The notes: a model not told the origin generated them from the letters alone. Numbered from the stretch's first letter, positions 34,601 to 44,652 are shown. The stretch is DNA of 64,000 nucleotides from Phytopseudomonas straminea (GCF_900112645.1 NZ_FOMO01000002.1:429593-493592), one strand, 5' to 3'. Program-made: numbers and translations.

Positions 34601-37600
34601 ATGATGTCTCTGTTCTTTATCCGGCGCCCGAACTTCGCCTGGGTGGTCGCGCTGTTCATCACCATGGCCGGCCTTTTGGCTATCCCCTTTCTGCCGGTTG
34701 CGCAGTACCCCAACGTGGCGCCGCCACAGATAACCGTGACCGCCACCTACCCGGGTGCTTCGGCCCAGGTGCTGACCGACTCGGTCACCAGTGTGATCGA
34801 GGAAGAGCTCAACGGCGCCAAGAATCTGCTGTACTTCGAGTCCACCAGCAACGCCAACGGCATCGCCGAAATCACCGTGACCTTCCAACCGGGCACGGAC
34901 CCGGAACTGGCTCAGGTCGATGTGCAGAACCGCCTGAAGAAAGCCGAAGCACGCATGCCCCAGGCTGTGCTGACCCTGGGCATTCAGACCGAACAGGCCA
35001 CCGCTGGCTTTCTGCTGATCTACGCCCTGAGCTACAAGGATGGCGGCGCCAACGACGACACCACGGCGCTGGCCGACTATGCCGCGCGCAATATCAACAA
35101 CGAGATCCGCCGTGTACAGGGCGTCGGCAAGCTGCAGTTCTTCGCCTCCGAAGCGGCCATGCGTGTGTGGATCGACCCGCAGAAGCTGGTCGGTTATGGC
35201 CTGTCCATCGATGACGTCAACAACGCCATCCGTGCCCAGAACGTACAGGTGCCGGCCGGCGCCTTCGGCAGCACGCCGGGCAGCGCCGAGCAGGAGTTGA
35301 CCGCGACCCTGGCGGTCAAGGGCACCCTGGACAGCCCCGAGGAATTCGCCGCCATCGTGTTGCGCGCCAACCAGGATGGCTCGCGCCTGACCCTGGGCGA
35401 TGTCGCGCGTATCGAGGTCGGCAGCCAGGATTACAACTTCGGCTCACGCCAGGACGGCAAGCCGGCCGTGGCCGCTGCCGTGCAACTGGCCCCTGGCGCC
35501 AACGCCATCCAGACCGCAGAGGCGGTCAAGCAGCGCCTCACCGAGCTGTCCGCTGGTTTCCCGGAAAACGTGCAGTTCTCGGTGCCCTACGACACCTCGC
35601 GCTTCGTCGATGTGGCCATCGACAAGGTCATCATGACTCTGGTCGAGGCCATGGTGCTGGTGTTCCTGGTGATGTTCCTGTTCCTGCAGAACGTGCGCTA
35701 CACGTTGATTCCGTCGATCGTGGTGCCGGTGTGTCTGCTCGGCACATTGACCTTCATGTACCTCTTGGGCTTCTCGGTGAACATGATGACCATGTTCGGC
35801 ATGGTGCTGGCCATCGGCATCCTGGTCGACGACGCCATCGTGGTGGTGGAGAACGTCGAGCGGATCATGGCCGAAGAAGGCCTGGAACCGGTGCCGGCGA
35901 CCATCAAGGCGATGGGCCAGGTGTCCGGGGCGATCCTAGGCATTACCCTGGTGCTGTCGGCGGTGTTCCTGCCACTGGCGTTCATGGCAGGTTCGGTGGG
36001 GGTGATCTACCAGCAGTTCTCGCTGTCGCTGGCGGTGTCGATCCTGTTCTCAGGTTTCCTGGCGCTGACCTTCACGCCGGCGCTGTGCGCCACCATTCTC
36101 AAACCGATCCCCCAGGGGCATCACGAGAAAACCGGTTTCTTCGGCTGGTTCAACCGCAAGTTCACCGGCCTGACCGGGCGTTACACCAGGCTCAACAGCA
36201 AGCTGGTACCGCGGGCCGGGCGCTTCATGTTCATCTATCTGGGCATCGTGGTGCTGATGGGTTTCTTCTACCTGCGCCTACCGGAATCCTTCGTGCCGGT
36301 CGAGGATCAGGGCTACATGATCGTCGACATCCAGCTGCCGCCCGGCGCGACGCGCGAGCGCACTTCGGCGACCGGCAAGCAGCTGGAGGAGTTTCTCGCC
36401 ACCCGCGAGGCCGTGGCAACCTCGTTCTTGGTGCTGGGCTTCAGCTTCTCGGGCATGGGCGAGAACGCCGCCATCGCCTTCCCGCTACTCAAGGACTGGT
36501 CCGAGCGCGATTCGCAGCAATCGGTCGAGGCTGAGACGGCCGCAGTCAACGGCCGCTTCGCCAACCTTGATGACGGCGCCATGATGGCCGTTCCACCACC
36601 GCCGATCGAAGGCCTGGGCAACTCCGGCGGCTTCGCCCTGCGTCTTCAGGACCGCGGCGGCCTCGGCCGCGAAGCGCTACTGGCAGCCCGTGACCAGGTG
36701 CTCGGCAAGGTCAACGGCAACCCGCTGTTCCTCTACGGCATGATGGAAGGCCTGGCCGAAGCGCCGCAGCTGCGCCTGGTCATCGACCGTGAGCAGGCAC
36801 GCGCCCAGGGCGTCAGTTTCGAGTCGATCAGCAATGCGCTGTCCACCGCCTTCGGCTCCTCGGTGATCAACGACTTCGCCAACGCCGGTCGCCAGCAGCG
36901 CGTGGTCGTACAGGCCGAACAGGCCGCGCGAATGACCCCGGAAAGCGTGCTCAAGCTGCACGTGCCCAACGACAGCGGCAATCTGGTGCCACTTAGCGCT
37001 TTCGTGACCACCCAATGGGAACAGGGCCCGGTGCAGGTGGCGCGCTACAACGGCTACCCGTCGATCCGCATCTCCGGCGACGCCGCTCCTGGCGTCAGCA
37101 CCGGCGAGGCCATGGCCGAACTGGAGCGCATCGCCGCCGACTTGCCGGACGGTATCGGCTACGAATGGACTGGCCTCTCTTACCAGGAGAGGGTCGCCAG
37201 TGGCCAGGCGGTGATGCTCTTCGCCCTGGCCATCGTGGTGGTGTTCCTGCTGCTCGTCGCCCTGTACGAGAGCTGGGCGATTCCGCTGGCGGTGATGCTC
37301 ATCGTACCGGTCGGCGCCCTCGGTGCGGTGCTCGCGGTGACCGCCATCGGCCTGCCCAACGACGTTTACTTCAAGGTCGGCCTGATCACCGTGATCGGCC
37401 TGGCGGCAAAGAATGCCATCCTGATCGTCGAGTTCGCCAAGGACCTCTGGGAAGACGGTTACTCGCTGCGCGATGCCGCCATCGAAGCCGCTCGCCTGCG
37501 CTTCAGGCCGATCATCATGACCTCCATGGCCTTCATGCTCGGCGTGGTGCCGCTGGTGATCGCCACCGGCGCAGGCGCCGCCAGCCAGCGCGCCATCGGC

Positions 37601-37738
37601 ACCGGCGTGCTGGGCGGTATGTTCAGTGCGACCTTGCTGGGGGTGATCTTCGTGCCGATCTTCTTCGCCTGGGTACTGTCGCTGCTGCGCAGCAAACCGC
37701 AGCAAACCGACAACCATCCCCTGCACAAGGCGGAGTAA
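34601..37738 (+). CDS. mexD: MexD-type RND multidrug efflux transporter
   Basis: 1045 residues. Twelve membrane segments in the RND layout. The proton-relay residues are present: paired Asp in GILVDDAIVVVENVERIM (about residue 407-408) and the Lys in IGLAAKNAILIVEFAKD. Long stretches equal MexD (RRPNFAWVVALFITMAGLL, NVRYTLIPSIVVPVCLLGT). It exports drugs such as fluoroquinolones by H+ antiport with an adaptor and an outer-membrane channel. It follows mexC by 15 bases. No oprJ-like channel gene follows; the next gene is on the other strand, so another channel such as OprM would be needed. Confidence 0.92.
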   Translation: MMSLFFIRRPNFAWVVALFITMAGLLAIPFLPVAQYPNVAPPQITVTATYPGASAQVLTDSVTSVIEEELNGAKNLLYFESTSNANGIAEITVTFQPGTDPELAQVDVQNRLKKAEARMPQAVLTLGIQTEQATAGFLLIYALSYKDGGANDDTTALADYAARNINNEIRRVQGVGKLQFFASEAAMRVWIDPQKLVGYGLSIDDVNNAIRAQNVQVPAGAFGSTPGSAEQELTATLAVKGTLDSPEEFAAIVLRANQDGSRLTLGDVARIEVGSQDYNFGSRQDGKPAVAAAVQLAPGANAIQTAEAVKQRLTELSAGFPENVQFSVPYDTSRFVDVAIDKVIMTLVEAMVLVFLVMFLFLQNVRYTLIPSIVVPVCLLGTLTFMYLLGFSVNMMTMFGMVLAIGILVDDAIVVVENVERIMAEEGLEPVPATIKAMGQVSGAILGITLVLSAVFLPLAFMAGSVGVIYQQFSLSLAVSILFSGFLALTFTPALCATILKPIPQGHHEKTGFFGWFNRKFTGLTGRYTRLNSKLVPRAGRFMFIYLGIVVLMGFFYLRLPESFVPVEDQGYMIVDIQLPPGATRERTSATGKQLEEFLATREAVATSFLVLGFSFSGMGENAAIAFPLLKDWSERDSQQSVEAETAAVNGRFANLDDGAMMAVPPPPIEGLGNSGGFALRLQDRGGLGREALLAARDQVLGKVNGNPLFLYGMMEGLAEAPQLRLVIDREQARAQGVSFESISNALSTAFGSSVINDFANAGRQQRVVVQAEQAARMTPESVLKLHVPNDSGNLVPLSAFVTTQWEQGPVQVARYNGYPSIRISGDAAPGVSTGEAMAELERIAADLPDGIGYEWTGLSYQERVASGQAVMLFALAIVVVFLLLVALYESWAIPLAVMLIVPVGALGAVLAVTAIGLPNDVYFKVGLITVIGLAAKNAILIVEFAKDLWEDGYSLRDAAIEAARLRFRPIIMTSMAFMLGVVPLVIATGAGAASQRAIGTGVLGGMFSATLLGVIFVPIFFAWVLSLLRSKPQQTDNHPLHKAE

Positions 37739-37765
37739 GGCGGTTGCCTATGCGGCAGTCGTCGG

Positions 37766-38374
37766 TCAGTAAACGCGAGATAGCGCAGCCTTGGCGACCT
37801 TGATGCCTTCGCTGCGCTCCAGCTCGCCTTTCAGCGCCCCTTCGGCCCTGACGAAGCGCACGTCGGTGATGCCCAGGAACTTGAAGAAGCTCTGCAGGTA
37901 CGGCTCCTGGAAATCCATCGGTGCCATGGGCCCGTGGGAATAGAAGCCGCCGCACACCGACACCACGATCACACATTTGCCGCCGGCCAGGCCTACGGTG
38001 CCATGCTCGGTGTAGCTGAAGGTGCGCCCCACCTGAGCAATACGATCCAGCCAGACCTTCAACTGACTGGCAATGGAGAAGTTGTACATCGGCGCACCGA
38101 TCACCAGGATGTTGCTGGCCAAAAACTCGTCTACCAATTGCTCGGAAAGCCGATGCTCCTGTTGCAGCGCTTCGTCGGCATCAGCCAGCTCACCCCCCTC
38201 GAAACCGGCGAATATCGGACCGGTCAGGTGGTTGATGGGGTTTTCGACCAGGTCTCGGTACAGCACCTCGGCATCCGGGTAGATAGCACGCAGGTTGGCG
38301 ACTGCGATGGCAGACAGCTCCTTGCTCAACGAGCGATCGCCCGAGATGCTCGAGTCCACATGCAGGATTTTCAT
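37766..38374 (-). CDS. azoR: FMN-dependent NADH:quinone oxidoreductase / azoreductase (AzoR type)
   Basis: 202 residues from the ATG at 38374 (an in-frame GTG at 38389 is also possible). A flavodoxin-like fold: MKILHVDSSISGDRSLSKEL, the FMN-binding PMYNFSIASQLKVWLD, and VVSVCGGFYSHGP. AzoR enzymes reduce quinones and azo dyes with NADH and guard against thiol and quinone stress. It converges on mexD with a 27-base gap. The exact substrate is unknown. Confidence 0.88.
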   Translation of the reverse strand: MKILHVDSSISGDRSLSKELSAIAVANLRAIYPDAEVLYRDLVENPINHLTGPIFAGFEGGELADADEALQQEHRLSEQLVDEFLASNILVIGAPMYNFSIASQLKVWLDRIAQVGRTFSYTEHGTVGLAGGKCVIVVSVCGGFYSHGPMAPMDFQEPYLQSFFKFLGITDVRFVRAEGALKGELERSEGIKVAKAALSRVY

Positions 38375-38465
38375 TGTTTTCCAAGTCACTTCTGAAGCGG
38401 CGATAAAGTAAACAACGGCGCCGAACGCCAGCTATCTGTGGCGAGTCGTTCGGCACCGTTCGTGG

Positions 38466-40091
38466 TCAGACCCGGAAAGCGGTGACCAGACCATTGAGGC
38501 TAACCGCCAGGCTGGCAAGCTCCTGGCTCGCGGCACGGGTCTGGTTGGCACCGGCCGAGGTCTGCTGCGACAGATCGCGGATATTCATCAGGTTGCGGTC
38601 TACCTCACGCGACACCTGGGCCTGCTGCTCCGCGGCGCTGGCGATCACCAGATTACGCTCGGTGATCGAAGCGATAGCCTGCACGATGTCATCCAGCGCG
38701 TCGCCGGCGGCCTGGGCCAGGGTCAGCGTGGTATCGGCGCGGGCACTGCTGCTCTGCATGGCGGCCACCGCATGTTCGGTGCCGTGTTGAATGTTCTCGA
38801 TCATCTGTTCGATTTCCCCGGTCGACTGCTGGGTACGATGCGCCAGCGCCCGTACCTCATCCGCGACCACCGCAAAGCCCCGTCCCTGCTCGCCAGCCCG
38901 AGCAGCCTCGATGGCCGCGTTCAGGGCCAGCAGATTGGTCTGCTCGGCGATGGAGCGAATAACCGTGACCACCTGGCTGATCTCGCGCACGCTGCCGGCC
39001 AGCTTGCCGACCTCTTCAGAGGTTTCGGTAACATCCCGGGCCAGCAGATGGATGGAGTCGACGGTCTTGCGCACTTGCTCCTGCCCGCCGTGCGCGGCCT
39101 GGTCGGACTGACGCGATGCCTCGGAGGTGCTGACCGCGTTCTGCGCCACTTCCTCCACCGTGGCAGTCATCTGGTTCACCGCAGTGGCCGCCTGCTCGAT
39201 CTCATCGTTCTGCTGATACAGGCCGCGGGTCGCATCCTCGGTTACCGCCTGCAGCTCTTCGGATGATGAGGCCAACAGATTGGACGACTCGCCAATACGC
39301 TGCAAAGTAGCGCGCAAGCTGCCCTGCATGGTGGCCAAGGCTTTTAGAAGCTGCGCGGGCTCATCATGGCCTTGGTGCTCGAAATCGCGGGTCAGGTCGC
39401 CGGCGGCGATGCTCTGGGCGACCTCGACCGCCTCGCCAAGCGGTTTGACAATACTGCGAGTCAGCACAATTGCCAGGGTAATGGTCAGCAGCGTAGCCAT
39501 GAGCACCACCAGCGCCACGGTACGTGTGCTGCTCTCGAATACCTCATCGCTTTCGCCGAAGTCACGCATGGCGCCCTGGCGATTGTATTCGGTGAGCGCC
39601 TTGAGCTCTTCGACCAGTTGGTCACCTTCCTGAGCCATGGAACCGGTCAGGATCCGTTCGGCACTCGCCCGCTCACCACGCATCAATTGCTCGACCACGT
39701 CGCGCTGGTGCTGCAGGTAGCGATCCTTGACGCCGAGCAATTGCTGCACAAGAACACGCTCGGAATCGGAGTCGACCAAGGGTGTGTAGTCGTTCTGCGC
39801 GCGGGCCAGATCCGCCTTGGCGCTGTCCAGCGCGGGTAACGCAGCACGGCGTGCCTCGTCGCTATCGAGGGCGTAGAAACGCAGGGTCAGCGCCCTGACG
39901 CGCATGACCGACATGCCCAGTTCATTCAGGGCCAGTGTCGACGGAAACCACTTCGCCTCGATACCATCGCTCATGCTGTCCATGCGCTTCATTTGCTCGA
40001 AGGTGATGATTCCCAGCACAACCAGCAAGGTAGCCAGGGCGGCGAAACACGCACCGGCACGCACACCAATCTTCAAATTTCTAAGCGCCAT
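38466..40091 (-). CDS. Methyl-accepting chemotaxis protein
   Basis: 541 residues from the ATG at 40091 (GAGAGG upstream). Membrane helices at about 11-30 and 191-210 bracket a periplasmic four-helix-bundle sensor of about 160 residues. HAMP follows ([20 protein letters not shown]), then methylation helices and the conserved hairpin tip ([39 protein letters not shown]). It lacks the C-terminal NWETF-type pentapeptide, ending LVTAFRV, so it depends on other receptors or local CheR/CheB for adaptation. The ligand cannot be read from sequence. It feeds CheA-CheY, whose genes are not in this window. Confidence 0.93.
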   Translation of the reverse strand: MALRNLKIGVRAGACFAALATLLVVLGIITFEQMKRMDSMSDGIEAKWFPSTLALNELGMSVMRVRALTLRFYALDSDEARRAALPALDSAKADLARAQNDYTPLVDSDSERVLVQQLLGVKDRYLQHQRDVVEQLMRGERASAERILTGSMAQEGDQLVEELKALTEYNRQGAMRDFGESDEVFESSTRTVALVVLMATLLTITLAIVLTRSIVKPLGEAVEVAQSIAAGDLTRDFEHQGHDEPAQLLKALATMQGSLRATLQRIGESSNLLASSSEELQAVTEDATRGLYQQNDEIEQAATAVNQMTATVEEVAQNAVSTSEASRQSDQAAHGGQEQVRKTVDSIHLLARDVTETSEEVGKLAGSVREISQVVTVIRSIAEQTNLLALNAAIEAARAGEQGRGFAVVADEVRALAHRTQQSTGEIEQMIENIQHGTEHAVAAMQSSSARADTTLTLAQAAGDALDDIVQAIASITERNLVIASAAEQQAQVSREVDRNLMNIRDLSQQTSAGANQTRAASQELASLAVSLNGLVTAFRV

Positions 40092-40172
40092 CACTTGCCT
40101 CTCGGTTATCAGGCGTCCGACCGGCCGCCAGGTATCGGATCGCACATACCTACTCCACGCGCAACCCGGGAT

Positions 40173-40988
40173 TCATGCACCTTTCAACACGCACGGCATG
40201 TCCAGGCCTTCGATGAGTTTTTGCGGGCGGGCGAAGAGAAATCCCTGTACCCACTGCGCTTCGCAATCACGGCTGATTGCCAGGTCATCGGTGGTTTCGA
40301 TGCCCTCGACCACCACATGGGTAGCCAGGGTGTTGCACAGGCCAACCAGGTGCCGGAGGGTTCTGGCATGCAGCGCGGAGCGCCGCGCGCGCTGCACATA
40401 GCCCTGATCGATCTTGATGATGTCCGGCTGCGCATCTTGGATAAACGCCAGCGTGGCGAAGCCTGCTCCGAAGTCGTCGATGGCCACATGGCAGCCGGTG
40501 CTGCGCAACTGATGAACAAACTCGACGGCCTGATCATGGCCACAAGGTGCCGAACTCTCGGTGATCTCGATGACCAGCCGCGCGGCCAGATCGGCGTCAA
40601 CCAGTCGCTGCAGCATCAACTCCCAGTGGTAATCGATCCGCGCGCTCTGGGCCGAGACATTGCAGCCCAACGTCAACATCGGATTTGCCTGCAGCAGGCC
40701 AACAACCGCGTCGAGCACGAAATGGTCGAGACGCCGCATGGCATGGCGGCGCTCCAGCAAGGCGAACGGATTAAAGCCCAGCGGCTCGCCTTCGCTGCGC
40801 AGCAAGCCCTCGCTGTATAAGGAGCGCTGGATGTCGGTGGCAGATCTCACCGGCTGAAAGGCCAGATGAAAGCGGCCGCACTGCAGCTGCTCGTAGAAAT
40901 ACCGCACGCGTGCTTCGTCGGCGGCCAGTTTGCTGGCAGACATGGCGTCGAGGCCCATCATCGGGCGCTCAGCGAACATCGAAGGCAT
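40173..40988 (-). CDS. EAL-domain cyclic di-GMP phosphodiesterase
   Basis: 271 residues, a stand-alone EAL domain. Catalytic and metal residues are all present: E60 in EGLLR (ExLxR), N110, E141 and E144 in EITES, D171-D172 in DDFGAG, K192 in KID, E228 in EGIET and Q248 in QGF. It should hydrolyse cyclic di-GMP to pGpG. No sensor or membrane domain is attached, so control may be by expression; a perfect 16-bp palindrome lies 36 bases upstream. Several ATGs near the start (residues 1, 4, 10, 11) leave the exact start open. Confidence 0.9.
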   Translation of the reverse strand: MPSMFAERPMMGLDAMSASKLAADEARVRYFYEQLQCGRFHLAFQPVRSATDIQRSLYSEGLLRSEGEPLGFNPFALLERRHAMRRLDHFVLDAVVGLLQANPMLTLGCNVSAQSARIDYHWELMLQRLVDADLAARLVIEITESSAPCGHDQAVEFVHQLRSTGCHVAIDDFGAGFATLAFIQDAQPDIIKIDQGYVQRARRSALHARTLRHLVGLCNTLATHVVVEGIETTDDLAISRDCEAQWVQGFLFARPQKLIEGLDMPCVLKGA

Positions 40989-41351
40989 GAGTCGATTTCC
41001 ATAGTTGCGATGTATCGCTCATCGCGCAAACGTTTGCGCATAGCAGCGGATAGCCACTATTCGATAAGATCGCTAATCGGCTGACAGGAATGTGCGTGAT
41101 CGCTCAATAGCACCACATCGGGGTATCAACGCGGTGTACAGTCGCTCGCAGCAACAGCTACCGATCACGGAGTGGGACGTGCGGCTTTACTTATGGCTTA
41201 GCCTCACTCACGGCCCAGCAGGAGCGGCACGGATAAGGAGCGCAATTCTCTCAGCGTGCACAGGCGACAGCCAGTGTTCCCGGGCGCCCCTTTGTTGTCC
41301 GCACACGCAACGGCTGTACAACTTCATTCAGCGGGCTATCCAGGACATGCG
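40989..41351. other. Divergent gap between the EAL gene and the AraC-type gene
   Basis: 363 bases without a convincing gene. It holds the palindrome at 41024-41039. Nothing else recognised; short open frames here have no ribosome site or recognisable product. Confidence 0.5.
41024..41039. promoter_or_regulatory. Perfect 16-bp palindrome, LacI/PurR-type operator candidate
   Basis: GCGCAAACGTTTGCGC is a perfect palindrome with the central CG of LacI-family operators; its core equals the enteric PurR box. It is 36 bases before the EAL gene and about 310 before the AraC-type gene, so the EAL gene is the likely target. No LacI-family gene is in the window. Confidence 0.5.
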
Positions 41352-42359
41352 ATGTACACAGTGACGAGCAACTGCTTCCAGGTGATGGCCAAGACCTTTC
41401 TCGAACAAGGTGTGGACCCGCGCAAGCTCGACCAGCAGTTGTTACTGGCCCTGCACAACGGCACGCCGATCACCCTGGCCCAGGTATACAGCCTGTTCAG
41501 CCAGGCCAGCGAACAGACTGGCAATCCTGACATCGGCCTGGGTGCCTATGCTCACGCCCACCCCAGTGCTCTGGGTGCACAGTGCTACCCAATGATGTCC
41601 AGCCCGACCCTGGGCACAGCGCTTAAGCTGATGGTCGATTATCATCCCCTGGTCACCAATGGCTCGCACTACCTGCTCGAACAACGCCAGGACACCTTGA
41701 AGCTGATCGGCCTGGAAGTCGGTACTTCGCCCATACCCGCACCGCGCGCCTTCATCGATGCCGGCGCCGCGCTGACCCTCGGTGTCATCCACTGGCTGAC
41801 CCCCCATCAGCGCCCCAAGCCGCTGGGCGCCGAATTCACCTACGCACAACCGGCAGATACCACCCGCCTTCGCCAGATGTTCGGCGACAACCTGCGCTTT
41901 TCGGCGCCCCACAACAGCATGATCTTCAGAGCACGTGATGCGGCCATCGCACTGCCGACGGCGGACGCGGCGCTGCATGTCATGCATCAGGAATACGCGC
42001 AGTCGCGCCTCGATGATCTGGTCAAGGGCTCAGTGGCCGCCCGCGTCGAGCGCCTGCTGACCAGACAGCTCACGCAGGGCATCAACCTGGACCTGAGTGA
42101 AGTCGCCAGCACCTTGCTGCTCAGCAAACGCGGCCTACAAAAGGCCCTGGAGCGTGAAGCGGTGAGCTTCGTCCAACTGCAGGAAGAGACACGCCTGAAG
42201 CTGGCGCACAACCTGTTGCGCAACTCCACACGCAGCCTCAAATACATTTCCGCCACTCTGGGTTTTCGCGACCAGAGCAGCTTTCACAAAGCGAGCATGC
42301 GCTGGTTTGGCATGCCGCCAAGCCAGTACCGCAATCACGAAGACGTGCTGACCAACTGA
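41352..42359 (+). CDS. AraC-family transcriptional regulator
   Basis: 335 residues from the ATG at 41352 (CCAGGA upstream). The N-terminal 230 residues resemble the arabinose-binding-like domain common in Pseudomonas AraC regulators of the OruR type. The C-terminal double helix-turn-helix is clear: LDLSEVASTLLLSKRGLQKA, then SLKYISATLGFRDQSSFHKA and FGMPPSQYRNH. It likely controls a nearby or catabolic operon, but no such operon lies next to it in the same direction. The inducer is unknown. Confidence 0.88.
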   Translation: MYTVTSNCFQVMAKTFLEQGVDPRKLDQQLLLALHNGTPITLAQVYSLFSQASEQTGNPDIGLGAYAHAHPSALGAQCYPMMSSPTLGTALKLMVDYHPLVTNGSHYLLEQRQDTLKLIGLEVGTSPIPAPRAFIDAGAALTLGVIHWLTPHQRPKPLGAEFTYAQPADTTRLRQMFGDNLRFSAPHNSMIFRARDAAIALPTADAALHVMHQEYAQSRLDDLVKGSVAARVERLLTRQLTQGINLDLSEVASTLLLSKRGLQKALEREAVSFVQLQEETRLKLAHNLLRNSTRSLKYISATLGFRDQSSFHKASMRWFGMPPSQYRNHEDVLTN

Positions 42360-42476
42360 GCAACCGGTACTCGGCCAGTTATTGCAGCACGCAGGAATTG
42401 ATAGGAATGCAGCCAGAGCCGGGCATTGCGCCCTGGCGTTCGGCAGGCTGCAAGAAAGCTAGTGCCCACCACAACG

Positions 42477-42510
42477 TGCCGAACACGTGGCAGGCGCCAC
42501 GCGTTCGGCA
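42477..42510. terminator. Long hairpin between the convergent AraC-type gene and glpT
   Basis: TGCCGAAC...GTTCGGCA extended inward by CGTGGC...GCCACG gives a 14-bp stem with one mismatch and a four-base loop. It sits six bases after the glpT stop. The T-run on either side is poor, so it may act as a processing or stability stem rather than a classic terminator. Confidence 0.5.
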
Positions 42511-42515
42511 GTCGG

Positions 42516-43862
42516 TTAGCCGGCGCGCTCTTCGCTAGGCGCCTGCTTGTGCCACAAGGTCGGGATCAGGAACACGATGGCCAGCAGGCACGCGCCGATC
42601 AGCAGCACGAAGCCACCATCCCAGCCGAAGTGGTCGACCGTATAGCCCATCGCAGCACTCGCGGCGACCGAGCCACCCAGGTAGCCGAACAGACCGGTAA
42701 AGCCGGCAGCCGTACCAGCGGCTTTCTTCGGCGCCAATTCCAGCGCATGTAGACCAATCAGCATCACCGGCCCGTAGATCAGGAAGCCGATGGCGACCAG
42801 GGCAGCCATGTCCACCAGCGGGTTGCCCGGCGGGTTGAGCCAGTAGACCACGGTCGCCACAGTCACCAATGCCATGAACACGACGCCAGTCAGGCCGCGA
42901 TTACCACGGAACACCTTGTCCGACATCCAACCGCACAGCAGCGTGCCGGGGATGCCTGCCCATTCGTAGAAGAAGTAGGCCCAGGAGCTCTTGTCGACAG
43001 TGAAGTGCTTGACCTCTTTCAGGTAGGTCGGCGCCCAGTCCAGCACGCCATAGCGCAGCAGGTAAACGAAGACGTTGGCCAGGGCGATGAACCACAGCAT
43101 CTTGTTGCGCAGCACGTACTTGACGAAGATTTCCTTGGTGCTGAATTCCTTCTCGTGGCTTTCGTCGTAGCCCTCGGGGTAGTCGTTCTTGTATTTCTCG
43201 ATCGGCGGCAGGCCGACCGACTGCGGCGTGTCACGCATGGTCGCAAAGGCGAACACCGCGACCAGCATGGCGACCGCAGCGGGTACATAGAAGGCAGCAT
43301 GCCATTCATTGAACAGGCCCATGCCGAGCAGGAACAGCGGGCCGATCAGGCCCCCCCCCACGTTGTGGGCAACGTTCCACACCGACACTACGCCACCACG
43401 CTCCTTCTGCGACCACCAGTGCACCATGGTTCGGCCACTGGGCGGCCAGCCCATGCCCTGAGCCCAGCCGTTGATGAACAGGAGGATGAACATGATGGTC
43501 ACGCTGGAGGTTGCCCACGGTGCGAAACCGAAAACGAACATCACCCCGGCCGATACCATCAGGCCGAAGGGCAGGAAGTAACGGGGGTTGGAGCGATCGG
43601 AAATCAGCCCCATGAGAAATTTCGACAAACCATAGGAGATGGCGATGGCCGACATCGCCAGGCCCAGTTGCCCACGGGTGTAACCCTCCTCTTCGATGAG
43701 GTAGGGCATGGCCAGCGAGAAGTTCTTGCGCAGCAGGTAATAGCCTGCGTAGCCGATGAAGATACCGGCGAAAATCTGCCAGCGAAGGCGGCGGTAGGTA
43801 CTGTCTATCTGATCATCAGGCAATGGTTCCCGATGAGGGGCGGGACGAAAGAAGGCGAACAT
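42516..43862 (-). CDS. glpT: Glycerol-3-phosphate:phosphate antiporter GlpT
   Basis: 448 residues with twelve membrane segments of the major facilitator fold. Family strings are clear: [60 protein letters not shown], and [18 protein letters not shown]. It takes up glycerol-3-phosphate in exchange for phosphate and is the usual entry route for fosfomycin. Upstream dyads at 43918-43935 may bind GlpR. Confidence 0.95.
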   Translation of the reverse strand: MFAFFRPAPHREPLPDDQIDSTYRRLRWQIFAGIFIGYAGYYLLRKNFSLAMPYLIEEEGYTRGQLGLAMSAIAISYGLSKFLMGLISDRSNPRYFLPFGLMVSAGVMFVFGFAPWATSSVTIMFILLFINGWAQGMGWPPSGRTMVHWWSQKERGGVVSVWNVAHNVGGGLIGPLFLLGMGLFNEWHAAFYVPAAVAMLVAVFAFATMRDTPQSVGLPPIEKYKNDYPEGYDESHEKEFSTKEIFVKYVLRNKMLWFIALANVFVYLLRYGVLDWAPTYLKEVKHFTVDKSSWAYFFYEWAGIPGTLLCGWMSDKVFRGNRGLTGVVFMALVTVATVVYWLNPPGNPLVDMAALVAIGFLIYGPVMLIGLHALELAPKKAAGTAAGFTGLFGYLGGSVAASAAMGYTVDHFGWDGGFVLLIGACLLAIVFLIPTLWHKQAPSEERAG

Positions 43863-44137
43863 CTAAAGGCTCCAGTTCTTGTTTTAGCTGCACGTGCAAA
43901 TGTGACAGTTGTGTGACATTTTCATTTGCGAAAATATCACTCACTAGTGAAACGGTAAAGATAACAATCTGTTGGAATCCGAAAGTAATGTAAGCATTCG
44001 GACCAGAGGCAGCAGTCGCTGACCCGGTTCTGACTATCCAGGCCGCCAGCAAGCGCCAACGTCATGCTGAGCCGCACACCTTTGCCGGCCAGATAAACGC
44101 TGAGGATGGATGCTCAATTACGGGAGGCAGAAACAAG
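43863..44137. other. Region upstream of glpT
   Basis: About 275 non-coding bases up to the tRNA terminator. Near glpT it contains the palindromes TGCACGTGCA (43889-43898) and TCACTAGTGA (43941-43950), a direct repeat TGTGACA with a four-base spacer at about 43901-43918, and the dyad listed separately. The remainder up to 44137 shows nothing I can interpret. Confidence 0.4.
43918..43935. promoter_or_regulatory. Candidate operator upstream of glpT
   Basis: ATTTTC and GAAAAT arms around a six-base centre form an 18-bp dyad 55 bases before the glpT start. Position and A/T-rich arms fit a repressor site such as GlpR, but the identity is a guess. Confidence 0.35.
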
Positions 44138-44161
44138 AAAAGCGGCCCTAGGGCCGCTTTT
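44138..44161 (-). terminator. Terminator of the tRNA operon
   Basis: A 24-base perfect palindrome, AAAAGCGGCCCT followed by AGGGCCGCTTTT, gives a GC stem with an A-run before and T-run after on both strands. It lies 28 bases after the last tRNA-Asp and can also stop transcription coming from the other side. Confidence 0.88.
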
Positions 44162-44189
44162 CAGGAAACCTGCTCGAGGCAGGTGGATA

Positions 44190-44266
44190 TGGCGCAGCGG
44201 ACGGGACTCGAACCCGCGACCCCCGGCGTGACAGGCCGGTATTCTAACCGACTGAACTACCGCTGC
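44190..44266 (-). tRNA. tRNA-Asp (anticodon GTC), copy 2
   Basis: 77 bases with encoded CCA. Acceptor stem GCAGCGG/CCGCTGC, D-loop AGTCGGTTAGAA, anticodon stem-loop GGCCTGTCACGCC with GTC, and T-loop GGTTCGAGTCC. Identical to the copy at 44364-44440. Confidence 0.97.
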
Positions 44267-44363
44267 GTGTCGGTGGACTTGCGTCCGTAGAACTCGTGCT
44301 TCGTCAGATGCGTAGGCTTGGCCTTCGCATCACATCTCAGATCAGGATCTCAGATGGAAAATA

Positions 44364-44440
44364 TGGCGCAGCGGACGGGACTCGAACCCGCGACCCCCGG
44401 CGTGACAGGCCGGTATTCTAACCGACTGAACTACCGCTGC
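44364..44440 (-). tRNA. tRNA-Asp (anticodon GTC), copy 1
   Basis: 77 bases with encoded CCA, same sequence as the downstream copy. A GGAC-GAAA-GTCC mini-hairpin lies in the leader just upstream (44449-44460); the other copy has GGAC-GCAA-GTCC at 44275-44286. Confidence 0.97.
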
Positions 44441-44477
44441 GCGTCGGTGGACTTTCGTCCGTTTCTCTCAAGGCAAG

Positions 44478-44553
44478 TGGTGGGTGATGACGGGATCGAA
44501 CCGCCGACCCTCTGCTTGTAAGGCAGATGCTCTCCCGGCTGAGCTAATCACCC
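44478..44553 (-). tRNA. tRNA-Val (anticodon TAC)
   Basis: 76 bases with encoded CCA. Acceptor GGGTGAT/ATCACCC, D-arm TAGCTCAGCCGGGAGAGCA, anticodon loop CTTACAA with TAC, T-loop GGTTCGATCCC. First gene of the tRNA-Val/Asp/Asp operon. Confidence 0.97.
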
Positions 44554-44652
44554 TTGGCCTTGCGAGGACGCGAAATTTACGCGGGCACCCAACCTAAGTC
44601 AAGGCCGGCGTTGAATTTTTTTCAAAAAAGACGCGATGCACTCGATCACGCC

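Noticed and set aside
37739..38465. An oprJ-like outer-membrane channel gene after mexD
   Set aside because: The next gene is an azoreductase on the opposite strand; no channel sequence is present.
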